The notes beneath the pieces were generated by a model, which saw only the letters and a list, made by a program, of their open reading frames with translations, had not been told where the DNA came from and did not search any database. From contig BCIV01000002.1 of NCBI GenBank assembly GCA_001600055.1, positions 314,287-378,286 of the forward strand: DNA of 64,000 bases, in the 5' to 3' direction. Shown here piece by piece: positions 36,703 to 49,342 of this stretch (positions within the stretch are counted from its first letter, which is position 1; each line of letters begins with the position of its first letter). The translations under genes were made by a program, and so were the position numbers. Origin of the DNA: Filobasidium wieringae. Lineage: Eukaryota > Basidiomycota > Tremellomycetes > Filobasidiales > Filobasidiaceae.

Positions 36703-37192
36703 TTGAGTTTATAAGGAAAACAGACGTTTGATAGCCCAAGACGATCGTCATGACCGGAGACATCCTTTCCGGCGCAGTACCGCCGCTTGTTGAAGGTAAA
36801 GGTAACTACAAAGAGATCATCATGCCTTTTGGTTCGACAGCGATATGCTCTTCCTCCTCGTCTAGTCAATCAGCAATTTCGACCTCGAACGGAATATGGA
36901 GAATGCAAAGTCCTTTATGTGAGCGATTGCCTTTTTCGCGTTTCATCATCCTTTGAGGGTATCGGGAGGATCTAAGCGTAGCGCGTGGTTGTCGAGCCGC
37001 GAGCCGACCTTGACGGGTCGTTTCGAATCCCGATCGTCACGCTGAAGGATAGAGAGATCGTAAGACAGCCACTCCTTGAGATTAAGAACAGTCGGGTCGT
37101 AAGCGATATCAGCTTCGTAATGATAAGAGAATGCATGGTATGTCGAGCGATTTTTACAACAGTAGTGATATCATTTCAGAATATATCTTTCG
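36703..37192. other. gap between the membrane protein gene and the PI31-like gene
   Basis: About 490 bp. It should contain the true first exon or leader of the membrane protein gene. Minus-strand frames with an acidic EEEEH tract near 36850 are open on one side, while the plus strand at 36750-36956 is also open. I could not resolve either into a gene. Confidence 0.3.
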
Positions 37193-38654
37193 TTACATAA
37201 ACATTCCGCCACCACCTCCACCAAATCCACCACTCCCGCCTCCGAAACCACCTCCAAATCCACCTCCTCCACCGAAACCACCACCGAATCCACCCGGACC
37301 GGTACCTCTCGGACCTCCGAAACCGCCTCTACCGCCAGGTTGCCTGAGATCAGGCCCGTGTTCTCCTGGCGGCAATAATTCGTCAAAGTCGGATTCTCCT
37401 CCCATCCCAGGTCCACCTCGGAAGCCTCCTCCGCTCCTACCACCTCCCACTCCAAATCCAGGGCCTACAGGATCCCATCTGGCACCTGGAGGATTGATCA
37501 TCCCTCCAGGTCCCGTCATGTCAGGACGGCCATCCTCTCTCCTTCGACCTTGGAACAAAGGATGATCGAAATCGACGATCATTCCGCCTCCATCTCCTCC
37601 TACTCCCGGTCCAAGCGATCCACCCATCCCTGGAGGTCGGAAGGCTGCAGTAGGGTCGAGATCTCGATGACCGACTGAGGGGTTGTAAGGTGCGTAAGGG
37701 TTGTTGGACGGAGATCCGGGTTGATACGGTTCTGGGTACGCCCCTCCACGAGGACGTGGTGGGCGTGAGTTGTTCGAGTCGTCGTTGCTACGGGGTCGGA
37801 CGGAGATAAGTGTGGTGAAGTATCGAACCTATGACCAGAGTCTCACCTCTCGACGTAGCCAGGAATACTGATACCTGGAATGAGCTTGGATACTACTTCT
37901 CGTTTGTATTTGTCGATGAATTCCTTCAACCTGTTCAAATACAGGATATAAGTACGGGAACCCTCGATTCGAGGTGGGTGGTGTGAACCGACTTGTTCTC
38001 AGAGGGGAACGCTCCAGATATACCCTGTGACCTCGATCCAGGTTGATCGGCTCGAGGCCAAGGTGTAAAGTTTGTGTTGACAAGATCGCTCAGCAACATT
38101 GAAGTCTGACGAGGTTCTCCATCCTGCTCGACAGATCGTCAGCTCAGGGTTCATCCTCATCGACGGCTAATACTTACCTCTGCCATCCCACTGACGTTGA
38201 CTCTTCCACCCATCCTTCCCACCCTAATGATGAATTTCAACCCGCTCTGCTCATGCTTGTATTCGAAGGTATACGAATCTTCCCCTCGAGAGTTCCAGCC
38301 GGGCAACAGCTTGGCAGCATCGATGATCGATCTCGAGACCGCCAACCCTTCCGAAGGAGGTTGTACCTGTTCGTCGTCGTTCACGGCAGTCTCCGTCTCG
38401 GAGAATGTATCATCGTCGTTGTTGCGTAGGCGTGACTCTGGCACAGGATCATCCTCCGTTTGACGAGAAGCACCCTTGTCATCCGAGTTCTGCTGGGAGG
38501 GTGTATTCGCCAACCGGAATCCCAAGGAGATCTGGATGGCATGCACGAGAGCTGCAATGAGATCGGTCGGTGTGTCGAGTGAAGCATCGCCAGTTGCCGG
38601 CAACAGATGCGGGACGAGAGCAACAAGCGCTTTGGGCAAGGTCGGGTCTGGCAT
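37193..38654 (-). CDS. PI31-like proteasome regulator
   Basis: This is a PSMF1/PI31 homologue, a regulator that binds the 20S proteasome through its C-terminus. I chose ATG 38654 (MPDPTLPKALVALVPHLLPA) because it has an A at -3 and begins at the FP-domain helix. An upstream in-frame ATG at 38744 has a poorer context. The FP domain covers TPTDLIAALVHAIQISLGF, LLPGWNSRGEDSYTFEYKH and LKFIIRVGRMGGRVNVSGM. After introns come LKEFIDKYKREVVSKLIPG and the Pro/Gly/Arg-rich tail. The tail holds HPLFQGRR and GGMINPPGARWDPVGPG, the conserved PI31 C-terminal motif, then an extreme Gly-rich stretch ending in GGGMFM. Four or five exons. The Gly/Phe repeats are longer than in the human protein. Confidence 0.8.
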
Positions 38655-38810
38655 TTCGATTGACGATGCGGAAAGGATGGTAAAGTGATCAAGTCCAGAC
38701 CAGGCAGAGATATCGATACGATAGATGGTACATGTAGTGCGCATCTGAACGCTTGCTCATGCTCATGAATGTGACGTAATGTATCACTCAAAATGCAGGG
38801 CAAAAAGGGC

Positions 38811-38901
38811 CTTCCTACCGGGGAATCGAACCCCGCCCTACCGCGATCACAAAGACGAGCTCAATGAAAGGCGGCCATCCTAGCCGATAGACGAGTAAGA
38901 A
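38811..38901 (-). tRNA. tRNA-Glu (anticodon UUC) with an intron of about 19 nt
   Basis: The 5' acceptor strand TTCTTAC pairs with GTAGGAA at the 3' end, one pair being G-U. The T arm reads CGGGG-TTCGATT-CCCCG. The anticodon stem GCCGC pairs with GCGGT around the loop C-T-TTC-A-C once an intron of about 19 nt is removed one base 3' of the anticodon, the canonical position. The mature length is about 72 nt plus CCA. Glu is read from the TTC anticodon and from the overall resemblance to fungal tRNA-Glu. The gene sits about 160 bp upstream of the PI31-like start, on the same strand. Confidence 0.85.
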
Positions 38902-39063
38902 CATTAGAGCTCCATGCTCGATGTTATAAAATATATTAACAATCACTGCCAATAAGCCCCTTGCTTCCGGTCCGATCGCTAGATAACTTACAACAGCCGA
39001 AAGCTACAACACTATCCTGAAACTAGTCCTTCAAGCAAAGACCCACTCAGATCACTTCTTACT

Positions 39064-39576
39064 ATGGGCAACTGCTTCTCTGATCCTTCGGCTCCTAAAT
39101 CTTCGAAAGGTAAAGGCCAAGTTCTGGGGTCGACCCCTACGCCGCGACCACCACCTGCAGCCGTTGCTTCCCCTACTGCAGCGAATGCACAGCACGCACC
39201 GCCTCTGCAACAGAACGGACGGATGCTGGGAGATGGGTACGAGGATTTGAATAGAGAGACAGATGCAAGAGCGATGGCAGCTGCTGCAGCGGAGGAGCGG
39301 TTCAAGAGCGTGAGTGTAAGATTGCTAACACAGGTTTTATGAATACATGTCATTGACCGCTTCCTTTATACTCTCAATCAGGCCAACAAGCGGGGAGTAC
39401 AAAACGGAGGGGGAAAGCTCACTGCGAAGCTCGAGGCGGAGAAGCGAACCAAGCCAATGATGACAAACGACAATCAGGATCGACCTATGGTCAGTTGTTT
39501 GCTTGCGCAGTGCCCGCTTGAGGTGGTCAAGCTGACCGACCATCTTTCCTCGTAGGACATGCGGAACTACAACTGA
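39064..39576 (+). CDS. small N-myristoylated SVIP-like protein with a VIM motif
   Basis: Three exons (39064-39309, 39382-39489, 39556-39576) encode 124 residues. The protein begins MGNCFSDPS, a strong N-myristoylation signal (Gly2, Ser6) with a neighbouring Cys for palmitoylation, so it probably sits on membranes. A Pro/Ala-rich linker leads to RAMAAAAAEER, a perfect match to the p97/Cdc48-interacting VIM pattern R-x5-AA-x2-R. Basic residues follow across the first intron (FKSANKRGVQNGGGKLTAKL). This order of myristoyl-cysteine N-terminus, helix with VIM and basic tail is that of animal SVIP, a p97-binding inhibitor of ER-associated degradation. The length is somewhat greater than SVIP. Homology is inferred from architecture and motif, not from an alignment. 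It lies between tRNA-Glu and the POLD2-like gene, converging with the latter. Confidence 0.7.
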
Positions 39577-39736
39577 GCTAGAGCTAATCTGTGGACGTAC
39601 TTGTGATATCCTCCACTCAAGAGGCTCGCTTATCACTCGAACTACAAGGCAATGCGAAACAGGAGGTTGTACAGTGGCATAAGGATGAATGAATAACAAT
39701 CGTTGTACCGATTTAATGATACCCGCCATTATCTTT

Positions 39737-41862
39737 CTACCATCCTTCCCCTTCGTCATTCATCAAATCGAGATCACTCCTGACCACCGCCGTCCTCGCT
39801 CGCTCTGCTTCGACTTCTTCCTCGGACATCTCAATCTTGGTCTTTCTCTCCCACTCGGGAATGCCGAATGATATCGTCTTGCAGTCGAGTTCTGAGGATG
39901 CGATGTTGACCAGTGTTACCAGTCCGGACTCTGAGAAACGAGGTAGTAGGACTATTCGAGTAAGTTGATCAGGGTCTGGTGGTCGTTTGAAAGAAGAATT
40001 GTCAGCCTTGGCAAGAACTCTTGGCAAATGTCGACACAACTAACCTCCTACCAATGCCGTTCTGAAATCCGGCTGGTTGCCCAGGAAGTACACGTTTGGC
40101 CGTCTATCGATGATGAATGGGTCCTTGTCGGAGAATGGGAAACACCCTATCAGAGCAGTCGTTTCAGAGTTCGTCTATCGCCACGAAGAATAGGCTCAAC
40201 TCACAAAGCGTATCTGGAGCAGTTGGAGCTATGTGCCTCCATTCAAGCGTCCTCTTTGCCATGGACAATCGATCATCTGATGGTAAGTATTTGTAAATGT
40301 CGTCCAAAGTTTGTCCTCCAGCACCCAAGAAGCTGCAAGCGCGGTTCAGTATTCCTAGCCGCGTGCTTTTGCGTCCAGCTTTGGCCCACCTCTTTTCACC
40401 CAGTTCGAACCAGCAGGGATTGGTCTCCATCGTCAAAGCCTTCCCACCTCCCATTGCTGCATTCCTCAGCATAGCCCTAGGAAAAGGTTGTTGTGGCAAC
40501 GTGGACCCTACGGGATCTTCAGGACCTGGAACGACGTGTACTGGCAATCCAGAAGACAGCAGATCGGTCAACAGCGTGTCCAGTGTGGCTGTGGGATGTG
40601 AAGTGTATGATGATGAATCGTATCCGTATCGTTTCTGTACAAGGAAAGGTTGAACAAGGGCATTCCAACAGGACAAGAGGGTAAAGACTTGCTGGTTTCC
40701 GATCGTCCTCATTCCGCACAGGTTGGGACAGACTGTTACCAGCTAATATCACTCTCGCGACCTTTGATCCATCCAGCTGATCCTGATTGTTTCGGAACGG
40801 GATTCAGCATGCTGTACGTTCCATTGGTGCACCCGTACTCACATCCACTCCTCCTAATTCTCCCATCAGCCACTCAGCCATCAGTTGGCCCTTCAAATCC
40901 TCCGGTACCTCGCTCGATCCAGCTGACAGTCCAGATATCAATGCCACCCACACAGGTTCTCCATCCGCCGACGGTTTCGATTCGACGTCCATGGTCGTAT
41001 CTTCGTCCATATTCATATCCGAATCGACCTGTCTCGCTTTCCCCTTGCCCTTTCCGATGTTCTGTTTGGTATCCGTTTGCAGTGCTTTTACCGGTCTAGC
41101 AGAAGCCAACGGTGCCAAAGGTGGCAGTCCTGCAAAGCATATATCGACAACTTCAAAGTCGCCAGATGCGTTCTCCATACCTAAGCAGGACACGACTACG
41201 CCTGGCAGTCGATATGGTTCAGCTTGAACTGGCTCGTTTTGGTTGAATGAGTATGCCCACCTGTGACCAATCCACCTCCGGGTCGTTCGACCTCTTGTCG
41301 TAATCTCTTGCCAACAAGTGTTACTCGACCTGACTCGTCCTCTAAATGCACTACATCTTCCGGTGAATATATTTTTCTTCGAGGTGGAGGTGCACTTATC
41401 CAATGCTATAACAACACCTGGTGATTAGCAGAGCCCAGGTGAGGCCACCCCATCGAGCTTACATCTCGGCCCATATCTTCCAGAACGTTTGGTTTCAGTG
41501 GCATTTCCATATAGACCGTCCCAATAATGTAGCAGAGTTTTGTCCTCTCCACATTCAATATCCTCTTTAACAGCTTTGGATTACCTGTTAGCGTTTGCGG
41601 TTAGCGAAATGTTCGAGACTGAGCTGCTCGATCACCTGCCTGGCTTGTGATTCCATTTAGCATTCGCTACCTTTGCTACGACTGGTCTGAGCTGAAGTAA
41701 TCTCGTAAAATATATGTTTGCATATTGAGTCTTGTAGTTTCTGGTTGTGACATCATTCAGCACGAACGGGTCGTTCAAGGTCGGTAAAGGCTTGTAGATC
41801 GCCTGAGAACGGGTGGTTTCAGAGCTGCACGACAGGCTCGTCGGTGCTAGAGCGCTTGTCAT
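39737..41862 (-). CDS. POL31: DNA polymerase delta small (B) subunit
   Basis: This is the non-catalytic second subunit of replicative DNA polymerase delta (Pol31/Cdc1/POLD2). It bridges the catalytic subunit to Pol32 and contains an OB fold plus an inactive calcineurin-like phosphoesterase domain. The start ATG at 41862 gives MTSALAPTSLSCSSETTRSQ, then NYKTQYANIYFTRLLQLRP, typical of the family. Downstream come LCYIIGTVYMEMPLKPNVL, a DMGRDHWISAPPPRRKIYS block, DESGRVTLVG, NASGDFEVVDICFAG, and the phosphoesterase part with LPVHVVPGPEDPVGSTLPQQ and NRACSFLGAGGQTLDDI. The last exon encodes IVLLPRFSESGLVTLVN. About six or seven exons, roughly 480 residues. Confidence 0.85.
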
Positions 41863-43777
41863 GTCTTGTGATAACCAGAATATTTGAGATAATCGTGATG
41901 ATTATCGAGGCCTCTTGAGACTTTAGCTAGTTGTAGGAGGTTCGCTGATTGTCGAAATCTATGATTCAACATCTCAATTACGATCAGCTCAACGCGTTCA
42001 CGTTCCGCTTCCGCGATCGACGCGTCCTAAATTGGCCGTTTCAAGTTTGGTGACCACCGCTATGGTTATGAGTAGCAATGAGCGGCAACTGAGAGCCATT
42101 GCTATATGTATACTTATGCGACTATGCACTGGGTAGGTAAGACTGCGGACTCGCATGATTTGGCATCCATTGCCATGTAACTTTCCGACTGAGAAACGTT
42201 CTCTCTCGTGCTCTTTGTCCCGCAGCCTTGGGTCTTGCTCCACGCAACGACAATACGATCTCCAATACTTATATTGAGGGCGGTGTAAGATGCTATTACA
42301 ACTCGAGTTATATATTTGTTAGTGGTTGGTGTTCGGTCGGACTGTACTCCTTTATACGGTAGAAGTTGTTGCGAGACCGACCAGCACGAGTTTCACCTTG
42401 ACTGTTCCCGATCACGTTGTTTCGATGGCTCCTACAAGTAGCATGCATTCCATGCAGCCCAAATTCGGGGCACGATCGCGCCACAGTCATTGCCTAGGGG
42501 TATGAGGTTGTATTCCTCATACTACGACGTCGACCCAGATAAAGTTCACGCTCAGGGGCTGTTGCACATCACGAGATTACCTTGCTTCAGCAGGTTAAGC
42601 ACCACATGCATGCGACATATTGCCGTGTTCATAGGGTCACAGAATTCGTCATGCAGTTATTTGCGAGCTCATTATATGAATGACGCAATCGGCTAATCGG
42701 GTGTTATCTGAACTCACCAAGAGGTTCAGAAGTGAGAAGCTGGTAGTCAGTACGATGATCCCGGATAGTGCTATAGCTATTTATAACATGGACGATGTGA
42801 AGTGTACAAAGGAGCTACTCATTATATCCTGTTAAGCCATCGGAAATAATTGGCATGCAAACGTGTTGCTTTTTGTAATTATTGCGACGCCAGCAGCAAG
42901 CTCCCATCGGATGATCGCCGCGGTCTACTATCGCACCCTGATCTTGTAGTAAGCCAATTCAGGTTAGAGCATCGATCACAAACTATACTCTTGTCTTTGA
43001 TCTGTCAAATTGTGCCTTGCCTCAAGTATCGAAAACTCTGAAACGAGCCCAAAAGCTGGTTTGAAATTCGAGTCAGAGGCTATGCAATATTGGACATTCA
43101 ACGCATGCAAGCCTTTATGGAAAGTTCTTAGAGCTTCCATCGCTTAGCAGTTGTTATGTCATGTGAACGGAAGCGCGCTTAACGGAGTAGTTCGGAGCAA
43201 GCGATCCGGATGGAAGTGTGGTGCGCTGAGATATAATGATATGACGCAGTTTCAAGCTCGAGAGTATTCAGAAGCACGAGTCGGAACGATTGACAGAGGT
43301 TTAGCAAGAATTGTACAGTGGGGATAAGCGAACGCTGCTTAGACCCCTATAAAGGATTGGGTTGTGAAGACGAAATTTGTGAGGCCGCTTGACTCGGATA
43401 ACGAGCGTAGCATTATCCTACGAGGGTAGGGCAAATCTAGGAGGGCTCTGTGGTTGCTGTTCGTTGCGAAAAGAAGAAGATATCATGAAACGCGCGAATG
43501 GCGATGGTCGCGCGGGTCACGCACCGCGGAGTGGCGCGAAATGAACGGCACGTGTGTCAACTGGAGAAGCGTGCGAAAAGCGCAACGATACGATGCGGAT
43601 GTATAACCCCGAAGGAAAAAAATCTGCGCTTGGGCATACTCGCCACTGCGCCAGTCCTCGCCGAATCTTCATAAGAGCGCGTTCATTCGCGGCTCCCATT
43701 CTTCTTCTCAATCTCGCCCTTTCCCTTTCTCTTCAAGAGTTTCTTCGTACATCCATACACAAGACACTTATTCAAAA
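41863..43777. promoter_or_regulatory. long upstream region of TEF1
   Basis: About 1.9 kb. No frame has family features. The 3' third, particularly 43400-43777, is the likely TEF1 promoter and leader: GC-rich blocks (a CACGTG E-box-like core near 43550) give way to a CT-rich tract (43690-43740) directly before the ATG, as is usual for highly expressed fungal genes. The rest probably serves POL31 and TEF1 jointly. Confidence 0.5.
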
Positions 43778-45413
<1,636 letters not shown>

Positions 45414-45423
45414 ACGTCGATCG

Positions 45424-45525
45424 CACAAGCGGTTGGGCGTTGATTCGTCCTTGCGCGAGAACCTTCTACGTTATTTCACTGGTTGTAACTATGGTAGCGA
45501 CCGATCTATCATTTTTATATTTCTT
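45424..45525 (+). repeat. left arm of inverted repeat, in the TEF1 3' UTR
   Basis: This segment starts 11 nt after the TEF1 stop. It is matched in reverse complement by 45867-45953, with long identical blocks (for example CACAAGCGGTTGG, CTGGTTGTAACTATG, CGATCTATCATTTTTATA) separated by small gaps and substitutions. Confidence 0.85.
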
Positions 45526-45866
45526 TCCGAAGCGGCTCTTCTCCGTGCACATCTCCGACCGCGTTTACGACGTTGAACATACCTTGTTGACATCGCATTA
45601 TCCTTCGACACGTTCCCGCTTCAGCGGTTCTTTCAAACGTTCCGATGCTGATTTCAGTGTCACGCGTTAGAGACCCTCGATTTGTGCCTGAACACCTTTC
45701 GCCCCGCCGAGGCGTTTCAAGTGATTACCTTTCGTTGTTACTAAGTAACTAGTTCAAGTTACTACTAGTTCTACTAACGCGCTCCCATAATACAGACGAG
45801 ATTATGCACAAACAACGTCGACGATGTTCACGGATCAATGGGTGGTTCACCGATCGGATGTCGATC

Positions 45867-45953
45867 AAGAAATATAAAAATGATAGATCGTAGGCTATCA
45901 TAGTTACAACCAGTAATGTAGAAGGTTGACGAATCATCGTCCAACCGCTTGTG
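45867..45953 (-). repeat. right arm: diverged inverted copy of the TEF1 3' UTR
   Basis: Reverse complement of the TEF1 3' UTR segment 45424-45525, lacking about 15 nt of it. No EF-1alpha coding sequence precedes it on the minus strand, so only the UTR piece was copied or has survived. Confidence 0.85.
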
Positions 45954-46169
45954 GAAAAGATTTTACGAACGCGTCAGGTTCGAAGTGCAGCCACTGAACG
46001 AATTGGATCTATCAGCGACCGCGGTCGGACAAACGTCAAGAGCAAGCTAAAATCACTCTTCGCTCGGTAGGCCGCCCGCTTGCTCGCCAGCAAATCCTCC
46101 CCCCTCTTCTCTCTGTAGAGCGAGGTCCATGTCGAGACGGATTACAGTCGGTAGTCGAGGACGCGTGTC

Positions 46170-47300
46170 TTACATCTGGATGTGGACATAGCTGTACCGC
46201 TTATCATTCGCTCTCTTTCGACAGGCCCGTTCCTTGCGCTGAGCTTCCGTCTCGGCTGCCAGCCTCGCCTGTGGGGAAATTGCTGCTTAGTCCGTGTCCG
46301 GCGCCGAAAAGTCTACGGGCAAGACGAGCTCGAAGTTGGCCTTGGAAGATGTTGTTCGAACTCACTTGCCGCAACTCCTCATCTCGGATCTTCTTCGCTT
46401 CAGCCTTGTCGGGATTGTTCAGGCGCCGCTGCCTCTCCAGTTCCGCCTTACGCCCCGGGTTTTGAGCGCGATAATGCTGTTGGGTAGACCCAGGTCATCA
46501 GATCGTGAAGATTCATGACGGTACGGTACGGGTGGCCTACGCGACTTTGAAGCATCTGCTTCTCCCTCCATTCCTCGTAAGTGATACAATAGTCGCGGCT
46601 GATTCCTCTTACTCCTTCGGATAGACAACAGTGGGTACACGTACCTCTCCAAGATCCGGTATGCCACGTTCCGACCAGCAGCCATTCAGTCAAAATCGCC
46701 TCCACCACAAACAGTGCAGTTACTCACCTGCAGCCATTCAGTCAAAATCGCCTCCACAGACAGTGCGGTGACTCGCATATCTTGCAGGTCTTCCAACTCT
46801 GCGTCGAGTACCTCTCGGCTCCATAACGTGACGAAACCAAGGCTTTTGCTAAACAAGCGACCTTGTTCCCCTACGATCTGATCAAAGAGCTGAGCTCCGT
46901 GTACACTACCACCCAGCAGTGCTTTTTCATATGAGACCTCATGCTCCTTCTTTCGAGGCTTTATACTAATCCCCTTTTGATGACACAGACGAGTAGCGGA
47001 GCCTACATACGCAAGAACAACGTCTTTGCCAATAGCGTATTTGAAGTAGACCCCCCAGGCGTTGTATTCGTCGGCTCCTTCAAGTACCTTTACATCCTCG
47101 ATAGTAACGTTGGGGTATCTCTCTAAGAACCCTATTACGTCGTCAGTGAGACCGGTAATGAACTTCTCCAGCCATACGTTTCTATCAAAGTGCAGCGCCA
47201 GATTCCAGAAGTCACAGACCCCCGTTGGCGTTACTTTCGCCTTGAGGTAGTCCAATATATCATAAAAGCGTCTTTGAAAAGATGATGAAGGTAAGGATGT
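46170..47300 (-). CDS. GIY-YIG-like protein, possibly disrupted
   Basis: The frame from about 47300 down to 46686 encodes a domain with GVYFKYAIG ... AYVGSATR, the GIY and YIG strands of the GIY-YIG nuclease fold, followed by a Lys-rich HE segment (KPRKKEHE). Downstream exons on the same strand encode RGTCTHCC ... GVRGISRDYCITYEEWREKQ, HYRAQNPGRKAELERQRRLN and ARLAAETEAQRKERACRK, ending HIQM stop at 46170. Those junctions have good splice sites. Two things are wrong. No ATG is in frame at the 5' end (the longest frame starts at TTG), and a 52-bp tandem duplication at 46679-46776 shifts frame. The gene is either split by an unusual intron or is a pseudogene. GIY-YIG proteins of this kind are often lineage-specific and repeated in fungi. 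Confidence 0.5.
46679..46776. repeat. tandem duplication, two units of about 52 bp
   Basis: Units 46679-46730 and 46731-46776 both begin CAGCCATTCAGTCAAAATCG. On the minus strand they encode the same EAILTEWL peptide twice in different frames. A consensus donor CAG|GTGAGT lies at their junction. Confidence 0.9.
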
Positions 47301-49342
47301 GGAGCCTGAATTGGCGGTCGGGTTTTAAGGCTTGGTCTTGGTGGGCCTGCGTCCCCATATCTCGCTATCTCGGGCGCGGGATTCTTTCTTACGTCTCGAA
47401 ACGGGATCGTTACCTCTCGAAACGGGATAGTTACCTTTCGGAACGGGATCATTACGTTTCGAAACGGGATTGTTGTGGACTGACCTCACGTCGGACCATC
47501 GCGGTCTCAGCGGGCCTACCGGATGACTACGTAGCAGGTAGAAACCCTCTTCGATGCGCCTCGTTGTCATTGGGTCTCAGCGTACCTGTCCATTGGTCCA
47601 AATCTCGACTGGTCTCATCAGCAACCCAAGTCCATCCCATATGAGGACTTTCAGCCTGATAGACCTATACCTAGCCGCTCAAAGAGAATTTCGCAGACAA
47701 AACCCCCTCAGCTGTACAACGACTGCAGCGCGTGGACGGCGCTGCACGAATGACTAATCGAGAAGCCGCGACATGAACTAGATTGCGGATGTGACCCGGT
47801 CAAGCCAAGGCTAAGCGGACGTCAGTCCACCTAAAGGCAAACAAGGACATGATCGAGTGGTTTCAAAGTCATGACAATAGGCCTTGTACATTGCTCGACG
47901 AAGGACACCAGACTCCACGGCCAAAGCTTGAGCAGCTACCAGAAGGACTCTTCCTCGATGGACGACACATATCACTGTCCACGCATTCGCGCAACAGTTA
48001 CCGAAACCTGCGGGCTTTACACTGCTGGCACGTGGTGAAACGAGATCTGACGCCGCCAATTGGCTTGAAAGCAACTCCGCAGCCAACGCGCAGGCCGACG
48101 TCGGTCCATATAAACAATGCTTCCATACAACAACAACAAGACGACCTTTATCGGGCCTCAAACACCGAGAGCAAGGTCTTCCCTCTGCATCGAGGGATCA
48201 AACTTTAGCAGAACTAGCCTTCACACCGTCCATGCATATTGATTTCATCTATCGAGCGTGCAGGTTGAGATCGATCTGGAGTCCGATTCGCCCGGGAATA
48301 AGCGCGCGAGCTCGTGGTCGATTTCTTTCCATTGTTCAGGGTGCACAACGTTTGTTTGTGGTCATTGGCGGGAGTAACGCGTTTCACAAGAGATTTCACT
48401 TTGCGGGCATGTGCGGCAGTTGACAAACTCCATCGGCATGTAACCGGGAGTGACTGTGTAGGGTCCGAAATATGGATGTACAACCGCTATTACCACCATT
48501 GACGTCGTTTGTATCAACTCACCAGTGCCTCCGGTGAACCTTGCGGGCTTCTTTCTCATTGTTCGCACCGAAGTTTCATCGAATCTGACAAGACGCAACT
48601 TGCGAGTTTGGGCTGAACGCGCTCGAACGTTCACCGAAGGCGTTTTGATAAAGGCGAGAGATCACACGGGCTGGGGGTGGTCGCGGGCGTTCCTAGGTGA
48701 TGACGATCAAAGGCTGATGGAGGATTCAAGCGCTGGAATAGAAGGGGATAAAAAGGGGGTTCAGGCCCGTGCGCCGTCAAGGTTCTCACGTCGCGTCATG
48801 TCTAGCGCCAAAATCGTGACCCGCGGTGAATCACCAAGTGATGAAGGCGTAAGAATCACGTAACTACAAACCCATCCAACGGGTCGAGAGCAGATTGTCA
48901 ACAACGAGTTTCCGACCTCGCTCGCACATTCATCCACTCGACACTCCAAACTCTCAATTCCATTTCCCCTTGCACATACAATACATCATTCACCTATCCA
49001 ACCCGCGGAACGTTTCGCTCCGCCGTGTTTCCTACCACAACAGCAAAAGGTATCTTTGGTATATATTCTCCTATACTCAACTCTCTCAACCTCACCACAC
49101 TCGCTATTGACCCGGAACCACCGCACAGCACGACCACCGACTCGATACATGACAGCAAACATCTAAAACAAGGATTCCTATTCCTCAAGCTCTTCAGCTC
49201 TACAAAACCGTTCTCCCTTCTCTGTCCTCGTCCTCGTCCTAGACCTAGCTTCACCACCTTTTACGACCCCTACCAGAACTCTTGTCGCAACGCGTCCAAC
49301 TCATCTCTTTTACGACATATACCCACCACACGAACCAGCACC
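47301..49342. other. gene-poor stretch upstream of the cyclin gene
   Basis: About 2 kb with the minisatellite and several mid-size open frames (47811-48161 minus, 48525-48863 plus), none with family features. The segment from about 48890 to 49342 is CT/CA-rich, and its frame continues open into the cyclin ORF without an ATG. It is probably the long cyclin 5' leader. Confidence 0.4.
47394..47477. repeat. 21-bp minisatellite, four copies
   Basis: Four adjacent units of TCTCGAAACGGGATCGTTAC type with one to four differences each. On the minus strand they give an IPFRxVT peptide repeat in an otherwise unsupported frame. Confidence 0.9.

Larger units (their letters stand above)
45414..46169. other. 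TEF1 3' region and spacer
   Basis: It holds the inverted repeat arms described separately. The spacer at about 45740-45765 has a small hairpin (AGTAACT ... AGTTACT). No gene is seen. Confidence 0.5.

Noticed and set aside
37131..37565. Plus-strand Pro-rich frame (PPPP repeats)
   Set aside because: It is the complement of the Gly-rich C-terminus of the PI31-like gene, whose frame is supported by conserved motifs.
47231..47452. Minus-strand frame with an IPFR peptide repeat
   Set aside because: The repeat comes from the 21-bp minisatellite, and no splice route joins it in frame to the GIY-YIG-like exons.
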